Shown here: piece after piece, positions 33,501 to 48,600 of the stretch
Layout of the letters: every line of letters starts with the position of its first letter
How positions within the stretch are numbered: the first letter of the stretch is position 1
Source of the DNA: Smittia aterrima
Lineage: Eukaryota > Arthropoda > Insecta > Diptera > Chironomidae
DNA: 64,000 bases
Assembly: GCA_033063855.1 (NCBI GenBank)
Contig: CP093831.1
Span: forward strand, 20,398,001 to 20,462,000
Direction: 5' to 3'
Notes under the pieces: generated by a model
The model's input: the letters and a program-made list of their open reading frames with translations, nothing else
Told to the model about the DNA's origin: nothing
Database searches by the model: none
Made by a program: the position numbers and the translations under genes

Positions 33501-35788
33501 AAATTGAAACTTCGTCTTCTGTCAGTTCATCAACACGTTTGAGATATCACGACTCTTGCTCTCTTCTTGAAACCTTGAACACATTTCGCTTTCTTCCTTT
33601 CCACATTGTTTTTATGACGATCAAGAATGCAAAAGATGGAGACGAGAAAATAAAAATCTTTTTCGCTCCTCACATAATGTGACATGATTTCTTCATCTGA
33701 ACGATCCCCCTTTAGTATCATCGTCTTCATGAGTCGGAAGACGTTTGAGTGACAGCGACAGATCTGGATCAAGAGAATTACCAGCCGTAAACAACGAATG
33801 TCTGCGAAAAGAATCTGGCTTGACATGCGAGACACTTTGATGCTGTGCGAAATCGATAGAGAAGGAGCTCAAATATTTAATTAACCGAATTTCAAGCCAA
33901 TGCACGAAATGAGCTATGAAATTAAAAAATTAAATAATGAGTTCTTCTTTGCTCGATGTGAAGCATTAAATATTTAATTGTTTTAATTAAATGTTTATCA
34001 GTTGTTAGTAAAAGCAGACTCGAATTTCGTGGGTGATGATGTTTCATTAATTTCATCACCACGGGCGTCGTCTGTTTGAGCTCAAAACTTTCGAAATTCA
34101 ATTGAAACTTTCTCAAGCCATCGATTTTTAAATAAATTGATTTTTGTCGTTGAACGAAAAAAGATTGAAAATTGAAAACAGGATGAGAATAATAAGAAAG
34201 TTTTCAAGAGAATCAGCGAGTCGTTTCCTATTTCAGTATTATGATAATGAAAGGGTCGAGGGACGACGACTGTCTCATTGTTGTGCGACTTTCGACACCT
34301 TTTCTCGAACAGAAGTGTTAATAACACAAGTTCTCGTTTGACCTACATGATCTCCCTTTGCCTGCCCTTCAACTCTTATCCCGAGAGCATTTTAACTTGG
34401 TTCTTCCATTTAGAGAATATCTATCGACGCGACGTGACGAAACTCTATTAGAGAGAAAAGGGAAATTGTTCGACTGCATTTGGGATAAAGTTTTGCGGGA
34501 AGACTTTCGGTTAATGATAGCACCTTGAGACTCTCAACCCTCAAAAGTTTAATTAATGTAAAGTGGAACTTTTGTCAACAAACCAATTAAACTGAAAACT
34601 TCATGGACAAATAAAAACTTTTGAACTTTAAACGAGCTCGTTTCCATTCCGTAAACTGGTCTCGACTCCAATAACTTTTAATTCACTTATCGGAAGGAAA
34701 CTTTCTTCTTGCTCACATGAAATCGAACGTAACATCAATGAACTTTTTCGAGTCTTGCGTTGCCATACAAATGTCTCCATCATTCCATTCAATGCTCGAT
34801 TACGATCAAGATAAACTTTACTCTCAACTCAAGCAGCAACAGCTATAAAGTTCATCAATATTGCACAACTTTTTCCCGCCGGCCCGAGAAAATATTTGAA
34901 AAACCTCTTAAATATCCTGCCAAATGGAGAGTAATGGTTTCAAAGTGAGATGTTGGTAAGTTGATAAGGGCGAGAAAGAGAAAAAAAAATCGAAGTCTTA
35001 AATTTATGGCGACAAACAATCTCACCTTGGCAAGGACCTTTGGGGGAAGTGTAGATCGAATACTTTTGTTTTCAGATGGGCAGAAAAACCAAGAGAGAAA
35101 ATGTGACCCGGAAAAGGGAATCCACCTCAACTACATCAGTGCAAATCGACTACTCGTAGGAGTACTATAAAAAAATGCTTTTAGTCAAAGGTTATCCCGG
35201 GAGTGTATTAATCTTACTTAAACACACGTCATTGATGTTTTTAGGTGGGGAATGTTAAAATTTACCGCCGAATTGGGAAAGTTTTCGGCTTTAAATCGAT
35301 TGATTGTAAAAGGGAAGATTGTAAATTATATTTACTTCGGAGGGAATAAGTAAACTTTAAATAAAAAAAACCTTCTTGAAGAACCTGAAAATTCTGAATT
35401 TGTAAGTTTTTCATTTCGCGATTCACATCAAGATCAATCTTGCAATTCTAGCAACCATCGAAACGTTTTCCCACATGTGCTCCTTGAACTTCCTTGAGAA
35501 AAGCAATAAAATCTCGTTGAGAAGGAAAAACAAAGTCATAAATATCGTTGTTCATAAATTTTATTGCCGCTCCTCTTGCCTTGAATATCAAATAAAGCTT
35601 TTACATACAATTTCCTCATTTCTTTCTCTGCTGTCTGATCATCATGAGCCATTAAATTATTTATTTGGTGCTGTTGTTGTCTCGATTGAAATAAAAGAAA
35701 AGTGCGCAATTTAAAAGTCATCAAAATCTTTGAATATTTATGACAGTGCACGACATAAAAACCGACACTTCAAGTGGTTTCCTTAAAT
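30536..35788. other. Gene-poor stretch
   Basis: About 5.2 kb with only short open frames (at most 107 codons), none with a recognisable domain or splice pattern. No tRNA, tandem repeat or transposon signature seen. Confidence 0.5.
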
Positions 35789-36612
35789 TTAATCATCAGC
35801 GTTTGGCGAAATCGTTGAAGTCGATGAATTTGATGACTTCTTTTTGAATCGTTTATTTTGTATGGCACCGTAGAGTTTAATCCAGTGTATTATGTTCCAC
35901 CACTTGTCGTGGAATGTGATATCCTGGAATTCAATTGTATTTGGGGAAGACAGTTTGAGAAAATTTTAACTTACAACACGATAGTCTCCTTTTGGAATGG
36001 AGCTGATGTAAACTAAAGGAAGCAAGGACATATCAATCGGCAAATTTTCAACTCCGATTCGTCTTCCTTCGATCGCCGACACAAATTAAATTAAATTAAA
36101 TTTCTCTAGACATATTTAAACTCTACCTTCATATGGACATGTCCTTATCAAATCTGGAGCAAATTTCGATATCAATGGCAAGCAAAACTTAAGAAGTGGA
36201 GGCGCGGAATCTCCAAGCATTGAGCAGACCTTTATTCAGAATTAGGATAGGAAAATAAAGCTACTTTGGTAAGTTTACCTCAATCGAGTTGTTGACGATG
36301 ACATTCCGGTAAGTGTTGGCCGATGATTTTTGAAGAACTTGAACATTCCCGTTCATATAATAAACGGGCTTTACAAAGTCGCTGTAGCTTGTGAGAACGT
36401 TGAGACCGCGGGAGACTGTCTTTAAGTGACAAGTAATATTCTTCGTGTAGTTCGAATCCTTTTCATCTATACATTCGAGTTTGTAAATCGAGAAGTTCAG
36501 CTTAAGGAAAAATACTCATTGAGAAGATTTCTAGGAAATAATTAAAATTTACCTCTGATGAAGCTAAAGTCAAAACAACTAGGAAACATGCGACTCTTCT
36601 TATAATCGACAT
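35789..36612 (-). CDS. Secreted DUF1091 (DM8) family protein, isolated locus
   Basis: Second member of the DUF1091 family in the window, with no close similarity to the first. Exons 36612-36553, 36500-36279, 36229-36127, 36066-35975 and 35923-35789; 203 residues. A signal peptide (MSIIRRVACFLVVLTLASSE) is followed by a mature protein beginning LNFSIYKLECIDEKD. It has potential N-glycosylation sites (N-Y-T, N-I-T, N-N-S), the central VKPVYYMNGNVQV strand pair, L-L-K-F-C-L-P, the family hallmark RTCPYEG, and the closing GDYRVDITF strand. A basic, Ser/Thr-rich C-terminal tail is added. The acceptor before exon 4 has a weak pyrimidine tract. It lies alone in otherwise gene-free DNA. Confidence 0.85.
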
Positions 36613-39600
36613 GGTATAATATGCAAAGCGATCAACGCGTGACATGAAATTTATAAGCTTTTGAAATTCAATCAAATTGAAATCATCATTAAAATTGAAT
36701 TTCGATTTTGGTTGATAACTCTTGTGTGCGAACAAGGTAATCATCAGGAAAAGCTCTTGAATCTCAATCTTGTTTACCTAACTCGAACTAAATTAAGCTG
36801 TTAGCTAGCAACTGTCAACAAATTGTTACATCTGCCTACTCAGCAAAGCCAAGTAGGCAAACAACACCTCAAGGAAGTTGTCAAACACATGCTGCTTAAC
36901 TAAATGCTCATTACACAATCTTAATTCGGCTTAATTAAACATTTATTGTCTGAAATTTCTATGCAAATTTCATTAGACTCATTAGGAATTCTTGTGCAGA
37001 TTAATTTTTGAGGGTGGAAAGCAAAGCATCGTTGATTAGCACACGCAACTGAGTTTATTCTTTGAAATCTTCAATCAGAAATTTAATTAAAATTAACTTT
37101 TATTTCGCGTTCATCTTGCTGGATAAACAGCGACAAGCGCAAGATTCATTGAAATTAAAATGTCATTTCATGGAACAAATATCGACGGCACTAATTGAAA
37201 TGACAAACAAAGCAAAAAGAGAAAATTGTGTGATTCGTTTTTTTTCATCATTGAACAAGCAAACATGATTTTTGTTCAGGGATGAGGCAGAAACTCATCA
37301 AAGCGTTACATAAGCCAAAAACTTTTTTCCATCATTTATTTTCCAATGTCTAGAAAAGCGCATGAAATGGCAGAGCTGTGGGTGAGCAGCAGTGCATTAA
37401 ATTGAAAATCTCTCGTCTGTTGATAGCATTGAGAGAGATAATAGCGATTGTATCAGGAACCACACATTCCGTGACTGACATTCACCTTGATCCTCAACAA
37501 ACCTTTAAAGCTTAAACACAACTTTAAAATACGATTGCTCAATGTTGACAAAAGAAAAGAATTCGAACTTAATTTATAAAATAAACGTCATGGATAAAAT
37601 CCTTAAAGAAAACTTGAACGAAGTGAAATATCTGTCACACAAAATTTATTCACTTCGACGGAGAAAGAAAAGCGAACATCGAAAGCTAAAAAAAACATGT
37701 GGTAGATGCATTAAAGCGGAATTTTTCACGACATCAAAGTTTTTATTTCTCTTCGTTTTTTGCTGCTTCTGAGAAAAATTGAATAAAATTTAGATGACAA
37801 ATAAATATGACTCAATGCGATTTTTTTTTATTGATTTCTCGACATTTGTGCTGACGACACGAAGCATCTTGTTAAGTTCTTCGGTTGACTATGAAACGTT
37901 GTCTTTAGGAATGTTTTAAATACTTCTACAGACTTCAAAATTCTAGCCACCCGTTTTCCTGCATAGCTCAGCGCGAGTGCATTAAGAGTGCTTATGCTTC
38001 GATAAGAAGAAGATTTTTATGTTTGTTATTTTCAGAATTGGAATTAAGGTGCCGCTTCTTAATGCAAACATATTCGAATAACACGATGGAATTGCTCTCG
38101 AATGCTTTTTGAAGCAGATGTTTCTACAGCAGCAAATAATAACGTGAGAGAGATTATTATTGAATTCGAATGCAACTCGGGATTTCTCAATTTTCGCCTT
38201 TGTGCTGGAGCATGATGTTCCGAGATATTGAATTTACTTTAATTGTCAGATTCGCAGCCGGAGAAATGATACATTTTGCATAAATTGAATTTGCATAAGA
38301 AACCTGAATTTCGTGAACGGAGAATGATTTTGCTGATATTTCTAGAGAAATACAAATCATAACATAAAATCATTTTCATCGCTCATGTGCGATTGTTTTT
38401 GGAAACGAGCATTCAACAGGCTTTATCTGGTAATTTGAATTTTAATGAAGAAATCTCGTCGAGGAGAGAAACACCAGAGATTTTAGTTAGAATGAAACCA
38501 CATTCGATGGCTAGCAGACATTTAAATCGACAATGTATGCGAAGCAAGATGAAATTTTAGCGAGGTTTGTGTTTGATCAAGATTATGGAAATTTACCTCG
38601 AAAGAAAAAAAAAAGCTCACATTGAATCATTTTGTTCTCTTGCTGGACTCAAACGGAGGAAAGTTTAGAAATACTCTCTCTTTAGAAAGAAATTTAATTT
38701 TATTGGATAAGTTGAAAATCCACATCGATGATCTGGCATTTGAAAGAATTATAAAGAAGTGTCTTAAAAATTGCTTAACCTGCAGTTTCATTTAGAAGAA
38801 TTTTTCGCGTTGCATCAAAATAATAAAAACAATCTCGATCTCCTTCCCTTAAGTGCTTTTCCCAAATTAAATTTAAACAATTGATGAGAGCAATAAAAGC
38901 GAATCTCAAGACGAATAGCGTCATGAACATGAGAGATAAAGCAGCAGGAAACTCAAAGCAGCAATCATCTCGGAAACGGATAAATCACATACGATTTGTT
39001 TACATGTTGAACACATAAAATCCTCATCATAAACTTGTAGACGGCAACATATGAATTTGGAATTTATCTTCTCTTCGTCTAACCTTTCCCCCGCTCCACC
39101 TCATCTCATTGCCTTCCCTCCTTGCTTGTTCATATCTACAATGATTTCACTTTTGCATCTCCAGCATTCCAGTCTTTCATAATATATCAAAAGAAAACCC
39201 ACCGAACATGTGTTGAAGGAATAAATCTTGGCTGTTCGGAGCATTGCTGCTCCTCGGATTAAATTTACATTTACTCTTTCATTCCCTCCGCCACCTCCTG
39301 CCGTCTTTACACAACAATAAATAAATATGCTATGAATATCTCGCTATGGAGTTTTCTCTGTGGCAACAAAGGATTTTCCGCAGAAACTTTCTGTCAAAAG
39401 TTTTCAACAGCAGTTGCTTAAGATGTAAACCGCAAATTAAAGAGAATCGACAAAAGAACAAAATAGTTTTCACACGAGTTCTAGTGGTGTCAAAGCAGTT
39501 AACAAATAGTTTTGGTAATTAAATCAACAAACAACATAAAACAGTTTTGCACAAACAAAAACTTTGTCCCTGTCTCCGGTTTCCTTTCCTCAAATTAAGA

Positions 39601-42600
39601 AAGATGAGCTCAGTTGCTTTCTATTTTAATTCTCACGGTGGATGATTTTGCAAAGCAAAATGACCACCAGATGCATGTAACATAGATAGATTAAAGGATT
39701 GGTCAAGGTAGCTTAAGGAACAGTTCAGGTTTTATTTATAAATCACGTCGCCAGTGATTTTATTGGTGCGAAAGTTCGACAATATTTATAAACAAATCAG
39801 GAAGAAAACGCTAAATTAATCTCGCATAAACACATTCAAGCCGCATAAAAGTTAATTAAATTTTTCCGTTTCCCCCTTTCATTCAATTGGTTCAGAAGGA
39901 AGGAAGGCGCCTAAAGGTAAAGAAAATTTTCAACTCCTTCCCGCCTAATTATCTAATTAAAATGGATTACTTCGTTCTCATTTCTCTCAGCTTGCTTCGT
40001 TTTGAAATTCTTTTTCTTCCTTCAACAATCTAAAGATAAATTTTAATTACTTTGGGAAAATTTTTGAGTTGCAAAGAAAATTTTCACAAAATAAAACTTC
40101 AAAAACATTTCTTCAAAAACTCATCAATTCAAGCGTTTTCCTGATTTAAAATGTTAATGAAAGGATTTCACTTAATAATTCGAGAAAAGCCTTGGCTTCA
40201 AGTATTTTTTGAAGCGAAAATAATTATTGTTCCGCAATTTGTGATCGACCCCAGAAACTCATTTTGATAAATTGAGGAAATGTTAAATTCGAGATTTGTG
40301 TTCTTGAAAGCTTCTTTGACTCCTCTGCGATCCTGAATCCTTTTCTGAGGCGTTGTAATTAACTAATTGTGCTTGTTTGTTTTCCCAAATCAACAGATTT
40401 CAATTTAGTACGATTGATTTGAATAATTTCTAAATGCACTAATTAGCAATTATCGAGTGAGCTTTCATTTTCGTGGCATTCAATGTGTGATTAAGTGGAA
40501 AATTAAATGAATGTCTCATCGAATGATTCCCCAAAAAGCTAAGAACAATATCGGAGGGAGATAAACAATAATGAAAATAAATTGTGCGATTTAATTTCGG
40601 TTCGTCATTAAATAATCATGATGCATAAAAGAGTAATTAATGGGCGAAACATCGAAATGTTAAATACAAAGCGAAGCGATCAATAATTAGAATTAATGAG
40701 TCAGAAAAATCCATCAATTTGTTATTATTTCGATGAATAACAATGCAAGCGTTGTGGCGGAGATGCGGAGCTATCGGATTTCACATTTCAGCAATTTAGG
40801 AAGTGCTTCAATAGCGAACGCGTTTTCGACTCACTCCGACCTATTTTGAGAAGGTCACGACAGGGGGAGTGGCTTTAATGACTGCTAAGAACGGTTATCA
40901 ACATTCTAAGCAAACACAAAACTATTAATTCGTCAGTCTATGTTTTCATTCAATGAACAGGGCCTTTGAGAAAATTCTGGGTTCGGAATAATTATGGAGC
41001 AATCGTAAAGCACATTTCAATTAAACGACATTTGTTCACTCGATTTTGACCTTTCTAAATCTGTGATTAGCTTTAAGTCTTCAAATCAAAAAATAGGTTC
41101 AAATATAGCATATCGATTAAATAATTTGAAGGATTTATTAGGAAAGAGTTGTTTTGAGTTTTAATATTTATGTTTGGAATTTTGCGGGATGATTTAGACA
41201 ATACTTGACACTTAAAGGATTTTATTAATCCGGGAAAAGAAAAGAAATTTTCATGCCACTTATTTTTATTAATTCCATCTCGATGTTTGCTGATGTGAGA
41301 TCAGCATTTTTCAGCTCTCTTTTCAACAAAAAAAAACTTTTCAATTGCAAACTTTTGTTTGTTTCTATTTATTAAGAAGCTTTTTTACGGCTAAATTCCC
41401 GAGAACTTAACATTAATTTTCCAAAGAGCTGTTGTGGATAATGAAGACTTAATTAATTCATAGACTGTAGTTGTGCATCGCCGTCTGCTCTGAGAGGGCG
41501 GGCGAGGAAACATTCAACTTCTGTTGAATGGAAAAACTTGGGAACATGCTAATGGGAAGAGCACAACGATGATGTTCCACACTTTGGTTGAGAACCAGCC
41601 AGAAATCCACAGAGTACAGCTTGAGTTCTCGATAACAAAGAATAATTGCAAGTTTTCTTTGCGAAAATGAATCTGCACTTAATTTTCAACATTTTCATTC
41701 CGCATCGATTTTAATGAAGTGGAGTTGCTTTCCTCTTCTTCTTGCTAATTTCAAAAAGATTCTCAGCGATGGATAAGAAATTATTTCACTTAAAACTTGC
41801 TCCAGCCGGAGCTAATTTTCTGTAGCGGCATTAAAAAGCGATTGCATCGAAAGAAAAATAGCGGAAGGCGGGCATTGGAAGCAATTATGCAAAATAACAA
41901 CAGCTTTTAATGCAAAATGCGCCTGATTAAAATCTATTTCATTTTCTAATAGCGAATAAGCTCTTTCTTCATCTTTTGCGAGAAGGAAACATTCGGAATA
42001 CCATCGAGTGTGGAAGGTACGAAACAGTTTATTGGAAAATTATGAAGCAAGTGGCTCGAACAAGAAACTTTTCGAAAGGAAAGGAATGCAATTTCAAGAG
42101 AGGAAAATTGCTGCACCTGATGACGGTTGTAGATTTGGGGATAGTTCGTGGGTTTAGTCAAATAATATCAAAGACAATTGCCAAGGAAACAAGTAAGTTG
42201 AGTCAAAAGTGATGAACTCAGCCATTGAAGAATTCTTTAAAGAAAGTTGGACATAAAAATTTAATTAAATTTCCATTTCAATGTTCGACCGTAAAGCTTT
42301 TGCTCGCAGTAACTTGTTGTGGAACTCTAAACAATCGATGATTCATGGTCATAAAATGAATTCAGCTCGACTTTGGATTGTTGTTGAGATTATTTACCTG
42401 TGAAAAGTTTTCTAGAAAAATGTTTGCCGCAGAATTTTCCAATTTTTCTTCAACATATATTTTCACTTTTAAAAGTTCTCCACCAAGAACAATTGTTTTG
42501 AGAACTGTTGTTGCAGAGTGAATGTTGTTAGAGGGTCGATCTGGAGAGAAAGTTTGCAGTTTGGCACAAACATGCTTTCTCGTACCGCATGCACATTTTG

Positions 42601-45600
42601 ATGTTCTCCAACAAACTCTGAAGCGACAGAGAAAAATTGCATAAAATGTTACACATACATTAGGATGACTGCTCGCTGCTGTTAGATGAAAAATGTGTTC
42701 CTTAACTTTTCACTCCACTCAACTTTTTTCTTTCAGAGAAAATCAATCAAGCGGTTTAAAAGTTTTCTTATCGATTTAAAAACTTTATCGACCTGCGGTT
42801 GCTTTCAGGCGTCGACCAGGCAAAAGGACGACAACTGAACCTGCAACAATTACGTAGCCACACCTAAAATCAACAAATTGCCCGGCTTGCCTTGCAAACG
42901 CTAGAAAGGAAAGCAATAAATAAGCATAACAGAGACTTGAAAGTCTCATAAACGAGCTTTTCTAACAGCAACAAGACGATTCATATTTCCATGAAAATAG
43001 CCTTCGACAACAACACACGTCGACACACCTTCATTAAATGGAAGCGAGTAGTTTTAACGCAAGGGAAAAAAATAAAATTTTCATTGTAGAGAGGAAATAA
43101 ATTTTCTGGTTGTTACGAACGCTTAAAACTCTTTTATGACAATAAGTTATGAGTTCATAATTTGACAATTTAATAATAATAGAGATATGACAGACATTGT
43201 CGCGCGAAACACAAATTAAGTCGCGTGCGATCTTGTGAATGAGATATGCAAACAAATTAAAGCTCTCGTGTCGGAAAGTTGTCTTTAACGTGCCGCATTA
43301 TCATCAATTTCACACTTTGAGAGTCGCTTGAAACCTCTCAGAACATAAGCTGTTGCTAATAGAAAAGGCAAAGAACCAAATGGAAATTTCGTATTCGTTC
43401 CTTAAACACTTCATGCCAATTGTGACGTTATTTTCAAGAGAACCAACTCAAAACAAGAAACTTTTGCATAAACTCTTCCCTTGAAGTAAAATTTTCTCTC
43501 GCATGCTTAGAATTTTGAAGCAGCAGAAAACTTCTCATGGCACGAAAGAAATTCTGGTTTTCGTGATTGCGATTTGAAGAAATTGATACACTGCAATTTG
43601 AACGCTTATAATATGTTTTATGACTTCAGGCGTTTACGGCAATCGCAGCTGAGCACAAGTGCAATAAATTCATAGGAAAAGTTCATCAAAAATTTATTTC
43701 AAAGGAGAAGCAAGAGAAGAGATTTCTCTCGAGTGTACGAGCTTCCCGGTTAAAGGAATTCACCAACAATTATTCAAACAGAACAGATTGTTATCGCTCC
43801 TCATGATGCACACACTAGGAGTGCGAGTGGAACTTTTATGGCACCGTAACGATAAAAATCCCTACAGCAATTTCTGATGGTAATGGATGCTTCTTGCAGG
43901 AGGAGAAATTAAATGTGTTTTGCAAAACATTTCCGAAGTTTTGCATTTTTTGCTACTTCATAAATTTATTGTGAAACATGTTCGTGAAGCCTTCGACACA
44001 TTTCATGTTACGCCAAATGTCGAAGCCTTGAACAATGTTGTAAAACGTAAAACTGTTTTTCCATTGAAATTACTTTCCCGTTCCCTTCCGATACCATTCA
44101 AACAATAACGGTGGAGGGCAAAGCGTTATCTTGAAGCTAACGATCTCGACCGACGAGTGAATTAATCTCTATTTGTTACGCTTTCAGACGTGAACCTGAA
44201 GGAATGGAGCTTTTTTTCTGAAACATAATCGCTTTTCGCTTGCTCTCCGTGCATAATTAAATTTAAATTATCTGATTTGATGGTTGAATGAGCCGTTAAT
44301 AATTGAAAACTGTGGAGCGGATTTAGATTATCGCAATGGTGAAATCAAGAGCCCTCACCTCTCCCTCGTTCCCTTTATCTTTAATCACTGTTCGCTGTCG
44401 AGATTTCTTTTATAAAGTATTTGCTGACTATCCCTTCTCAGTTTCTCAATCTCTCGCTCTCTATTACTTTCTGATGCCTGATGATGTTTGTCAAGCGAAT
44501 TCTTTTGCAAGTCAATCAAATGTCTTCCTTTCGATTTATCGGCTCCCTCAATGGAAAAGTTGATGATACTCGGTGCTATTATGAGTGACATCAGAAGTAG
44601 CTCCCGTTCGACTTTGAAGTCAATTCTTTTGACATTTTGTCTTTGTGATTTCCTCAAGACATCGAGCAATACTCGAGATTCACCTTAAGAGGAAAATTGT
44701 CTCTTTAAAGCTAAATCTGATAAAGAACTTGCAGCGGGACGAGAGACGAGGCTTTGATTAAAAAATCTGATCACGTTCCAACATTTGGTTTTGACATTAC
44801 GTGTGTCATCTTTTTTCTGCTGTCTCCGTAAACTTTGAATTCTCCTTTCCCCTCTTCGCCGCCTCGGAATTCTTTCTCGTTCGGTGAAAGTACTCAACTA
44901 TTTAAGTTTAAAGCATGAGACGAAGGATATGATGGTGACCCAGTTGGAAAGTATCGAGAGAAGACAGACAAGCACTTGCTTTGAGAGAACTGCGAATTGT
45001 TTCCTGTGGGATCTCAATAAAAAATTCAGAATGCATGCAACGTGACACTTTTTGTTTCAATTTGCTTATCACTGTAATGAGATTTTAAGCTGCTTTAAAG
45101 GCAGCCCATTCTTCTTGAAGAGGTTAATATTCTTCGTCGTCTTAATTAAACAAACTTTTCAACAGACAAAATACTGCGGCGGTTTACATGAATAGTTTAT
45201 GACTTGTTCAACCTGCACTTAATCGTTCAGCTTTGCTCGTTATTTTCGCTATGAATCGATGTTTAACGGGAAGGAAGTCAAACAATTTTCCGTCGTCCTC
45301 GTCGTCATCATCATCGCCACCAAACCATTAATTTCCGTCGTAATGTAAATGGATGTTAATTAATTTCCTATTATATAAATGGATGTTATTTGCATTGTGG
45401 AGAGAAAGACTTCCGTGAGAGCAGAACGATGAAAGAAATGTGCGGCGTTGCTTTATGATAATGTGCAATGGGACACCGGAAGAAGCAGCAGCCTCAAAGT
45501 ATTCACACACAAGAGAATTTGAAATGCGAGAGCTCTTCCTCCTTTCAAAGAAGCAAAAGAATTCAATTCACCATCAACACAATTTGTGAACGAGAGGAAA

Positions 45601-48600
45601 GTTTCTTAGTAATTAGAAATAATTTTCTATTTTCGTTCACCACACGAGCCATCTAGAAAAAGCAATAAAAAATGGAGCGAAAGCATTTTCTTTTCGCTTT
45701 ATTGTTATTTCGTTCAGCTGAGGAAACTTTCTAATGGCTCTGTGACTTTTGGCTCCCGTTGCACAAGAAGAAGAAAATAATAAAAGCAACACATCAAAAA
45801 GACATTAAAACAACAAGAAAGAAGCCACCGGAGTTAGCCGCATTAAGACTCCCGGCGAATGCTTAAAAGTCATCGCGTCCGCTTGCCACACAACGAATGA
45901 ATCAACAAGAACCGGCTTAGAATGTGAAATGTCTGTGCTCTTATCGTCAATCCCAATTTTATCCCTTTCGCAACCGCCTGGAGCTTAACTAAAAGCCCAT
46001 AAACAAACATCAAGACTGATCTGATTTTAACAATCTAAATAAACAATCATTTTATTGCCGTTTGTGCTGTATTGGCGTAAGGTATTACGCCACTTTTTGT
46101 GATGAAATTGGGATGGCGGAAGAGGGCGATGTGATGTTAAACACGTAGATTTATGTTTGACACTGTAACCTGAATGCTTAAGCGATTTTCTTCCTTACAA
46201 CGCTTTGAATTCCCCTTCGACGCCCACAAAGAAGTATTCTCGAATCAAATCGATTTTTCAAGACGGAAAATTGTTGTACACTGCACTTTATGATCACGAT
46301 TCGACTATCTATCAGTTCAATCGTTATCTGAGTAAATGTATGTTGGCATTCCTTTAAATTGTCGTTTCGATGCTGCTTCCGAGACGGAAGTTTTCCACGA
46401 TTCTCTCATGCTTTCTTCATTGAGCAAGTCATACAAGAATTTTGGGAAACGACGGAAAAGACAATAAAACGTTTTATTATTAGTCTCATGCAGGTGATTT
46501 TAAGATGATTCCAAGCTGATAAATCACATTGCATTGTTATTGAAAAAATATCTGCACGTTAATAAAACTCGTGAGAATCTAGAGACAGAAAGATTTTCGT
46601 TTCTTATGAAGTTTTTTTTTTGGGAATTGAAGCGACTGCTGATCAAAGAAAAATATTTCGATCAACAGAAGTTTAGTTTTAAATCTCTAAACCCTTCCAC
46701 TCAAATAATTATCATTTCAAAAGAGCCACAAGCTTTCAAATGACTATTTCATAGCATTTTATTGTTATCCACAGTTGACTGGTTTTACTTTAATGCTTCC
46801 TTTCCATTCTCCCAAAATCCTCGAATTCATTACAGTCATTGAGTGATTATTCAGGAAAGTTTCACTGCAGACGAGATTGAGGCTTTCTGGATCGCTTAGC
46901 ATGAAGTGAAAGAGTTTGAAGTGTTCCGAAAATAAACCTTCAGTCAGTCGTTTCGTCGTCCAATCATCCATTAACCGATAACAGTCCGCTATCAATATCA
47001 AATGAAATGTTGTCGCTCGATCTGCGAAACGGATTGGAATTTTTACAAGTTTGACTATCTCTCGACTCGCTAACAAAAAAAAAGGAGAAGCGAACAAATA
47101 GTAGAAAGAACAACAACAGTTTAATTCGATAATTCGACTGGGAATTTCTTCTCGTAGTATCAGGGATATTGGTTTGACGTGACAAAAATAAACGAAGAGA
47201 ATCGAAGCAAAAAAGGAAATGTTTGCACATTTTATTTGATAAATTCGATGATTTGAACAGAATTGAGTTGAACAGAGAGAAGTGAAGAGCTAAAGTAATA
47301 AATGGATTTATGTTGAAAGGGGGCAGTGCTTTATGCTTCCTCGATTCAAGATAATTCTTCTACAAATTCGAAGAGATTCGATCGATAATCGAGCGCTTAA
47401 TTAAATGGAAATTACTCTAACGATGCCAAGAGAATGAAAAATCGCCATGCGACGTCCAATCGATTCCGTCGTCCACGACGCTTTGCCACAACATTCCAGA
47501 CACTCGTAGACAACAATTTAATTAATCATAAATTATTGTGCTGGAAGAAAACCTCCCGAAAAAGACCATAAAGCTGTAATCCGCACCTTTGAATGATTTA
47601 TGATCCGTAAACGGGGTTGGTTAGCTTTCTGTTTGTTTTCTCGTCGAGATATTTTAATTTTCATGGAAACAGTTCGTTGAGAATCAATACGAAGAAAGTT
47701 GTGGTTGTCTGAGCCAAGCTTATTAATTAAATCTTTTTGAGTCATTGAGAAAATTTATCAGCATAAAAACAATATGAACCTTAATCTCTTTAACAGGAAA
47801 AGTTTCAATTTGAAACGTAGCGCAACATATACAAACTTGTTGTGTAGATGAAGGTATAACTTTTGATTGACTATTAATTACGTTTTCCATCTCTGTGTTC
47901 AACGATGCGATTAGATTTCAACACACGTTTAAGATGCTTTCGAAATTGAGAACCCTTGTCGGAACATGCAAAGGATATAAGTTGTTACAAGAGAGTTGTT
48001 CTCGTAATGATTGCACATTCAGTACAAAGTTTGCACCTTCGAAATTTAGAAATAAGCCTATCAACAGCTAGGATACGTAAAATTTACATTTAAATTGCTG
48101 AACATTGAATCGTTGAAGAGGAAAGGTTCTTGCTAATGAAAACAGAAGACAGATCTCTTAAGTGTGTTTGAAGATTTATTTCCTCATTCTCTTGTTTGCT
48201 TAAAGCTCCAAAATCTGACAATGCAATCCAATAAAAGCTGATTGAAAACATATCGAAAGGAAAATGTTTTATTTATTTTTCTTCACTTCTATCATCGACC
48301 GATGTATCGATATCAAATTGAAAACGTGACCATTGAGATAAATTTGCTTCATGTGAGATTTTTCAAAATGAATGTTAGATTGGAGAATCATTGATGAAAT
48401 TCATTTAGAAAACTCATTTGCAATTGAAACTTTTCTCATAGCTAGATTTCTGTTTGTTCATCAAACTTTGATGAAAACTTAATTTTTCTCTTGCTCGTGA
48501 AATTTTGCTTATCATTGCAGCTTTAGATATGAATAAAGTAACATTCTAATTTAAAAACGAGTTAATGTTTCTGAAAGCAATGAAATTCAAAGCTATTTCT

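Noticed and set aside
46765..47097. 110-codon minus-strand open frame
   Set aside because: No recognised motif, no splice partner, and surrounding sequence is non-coding in character.
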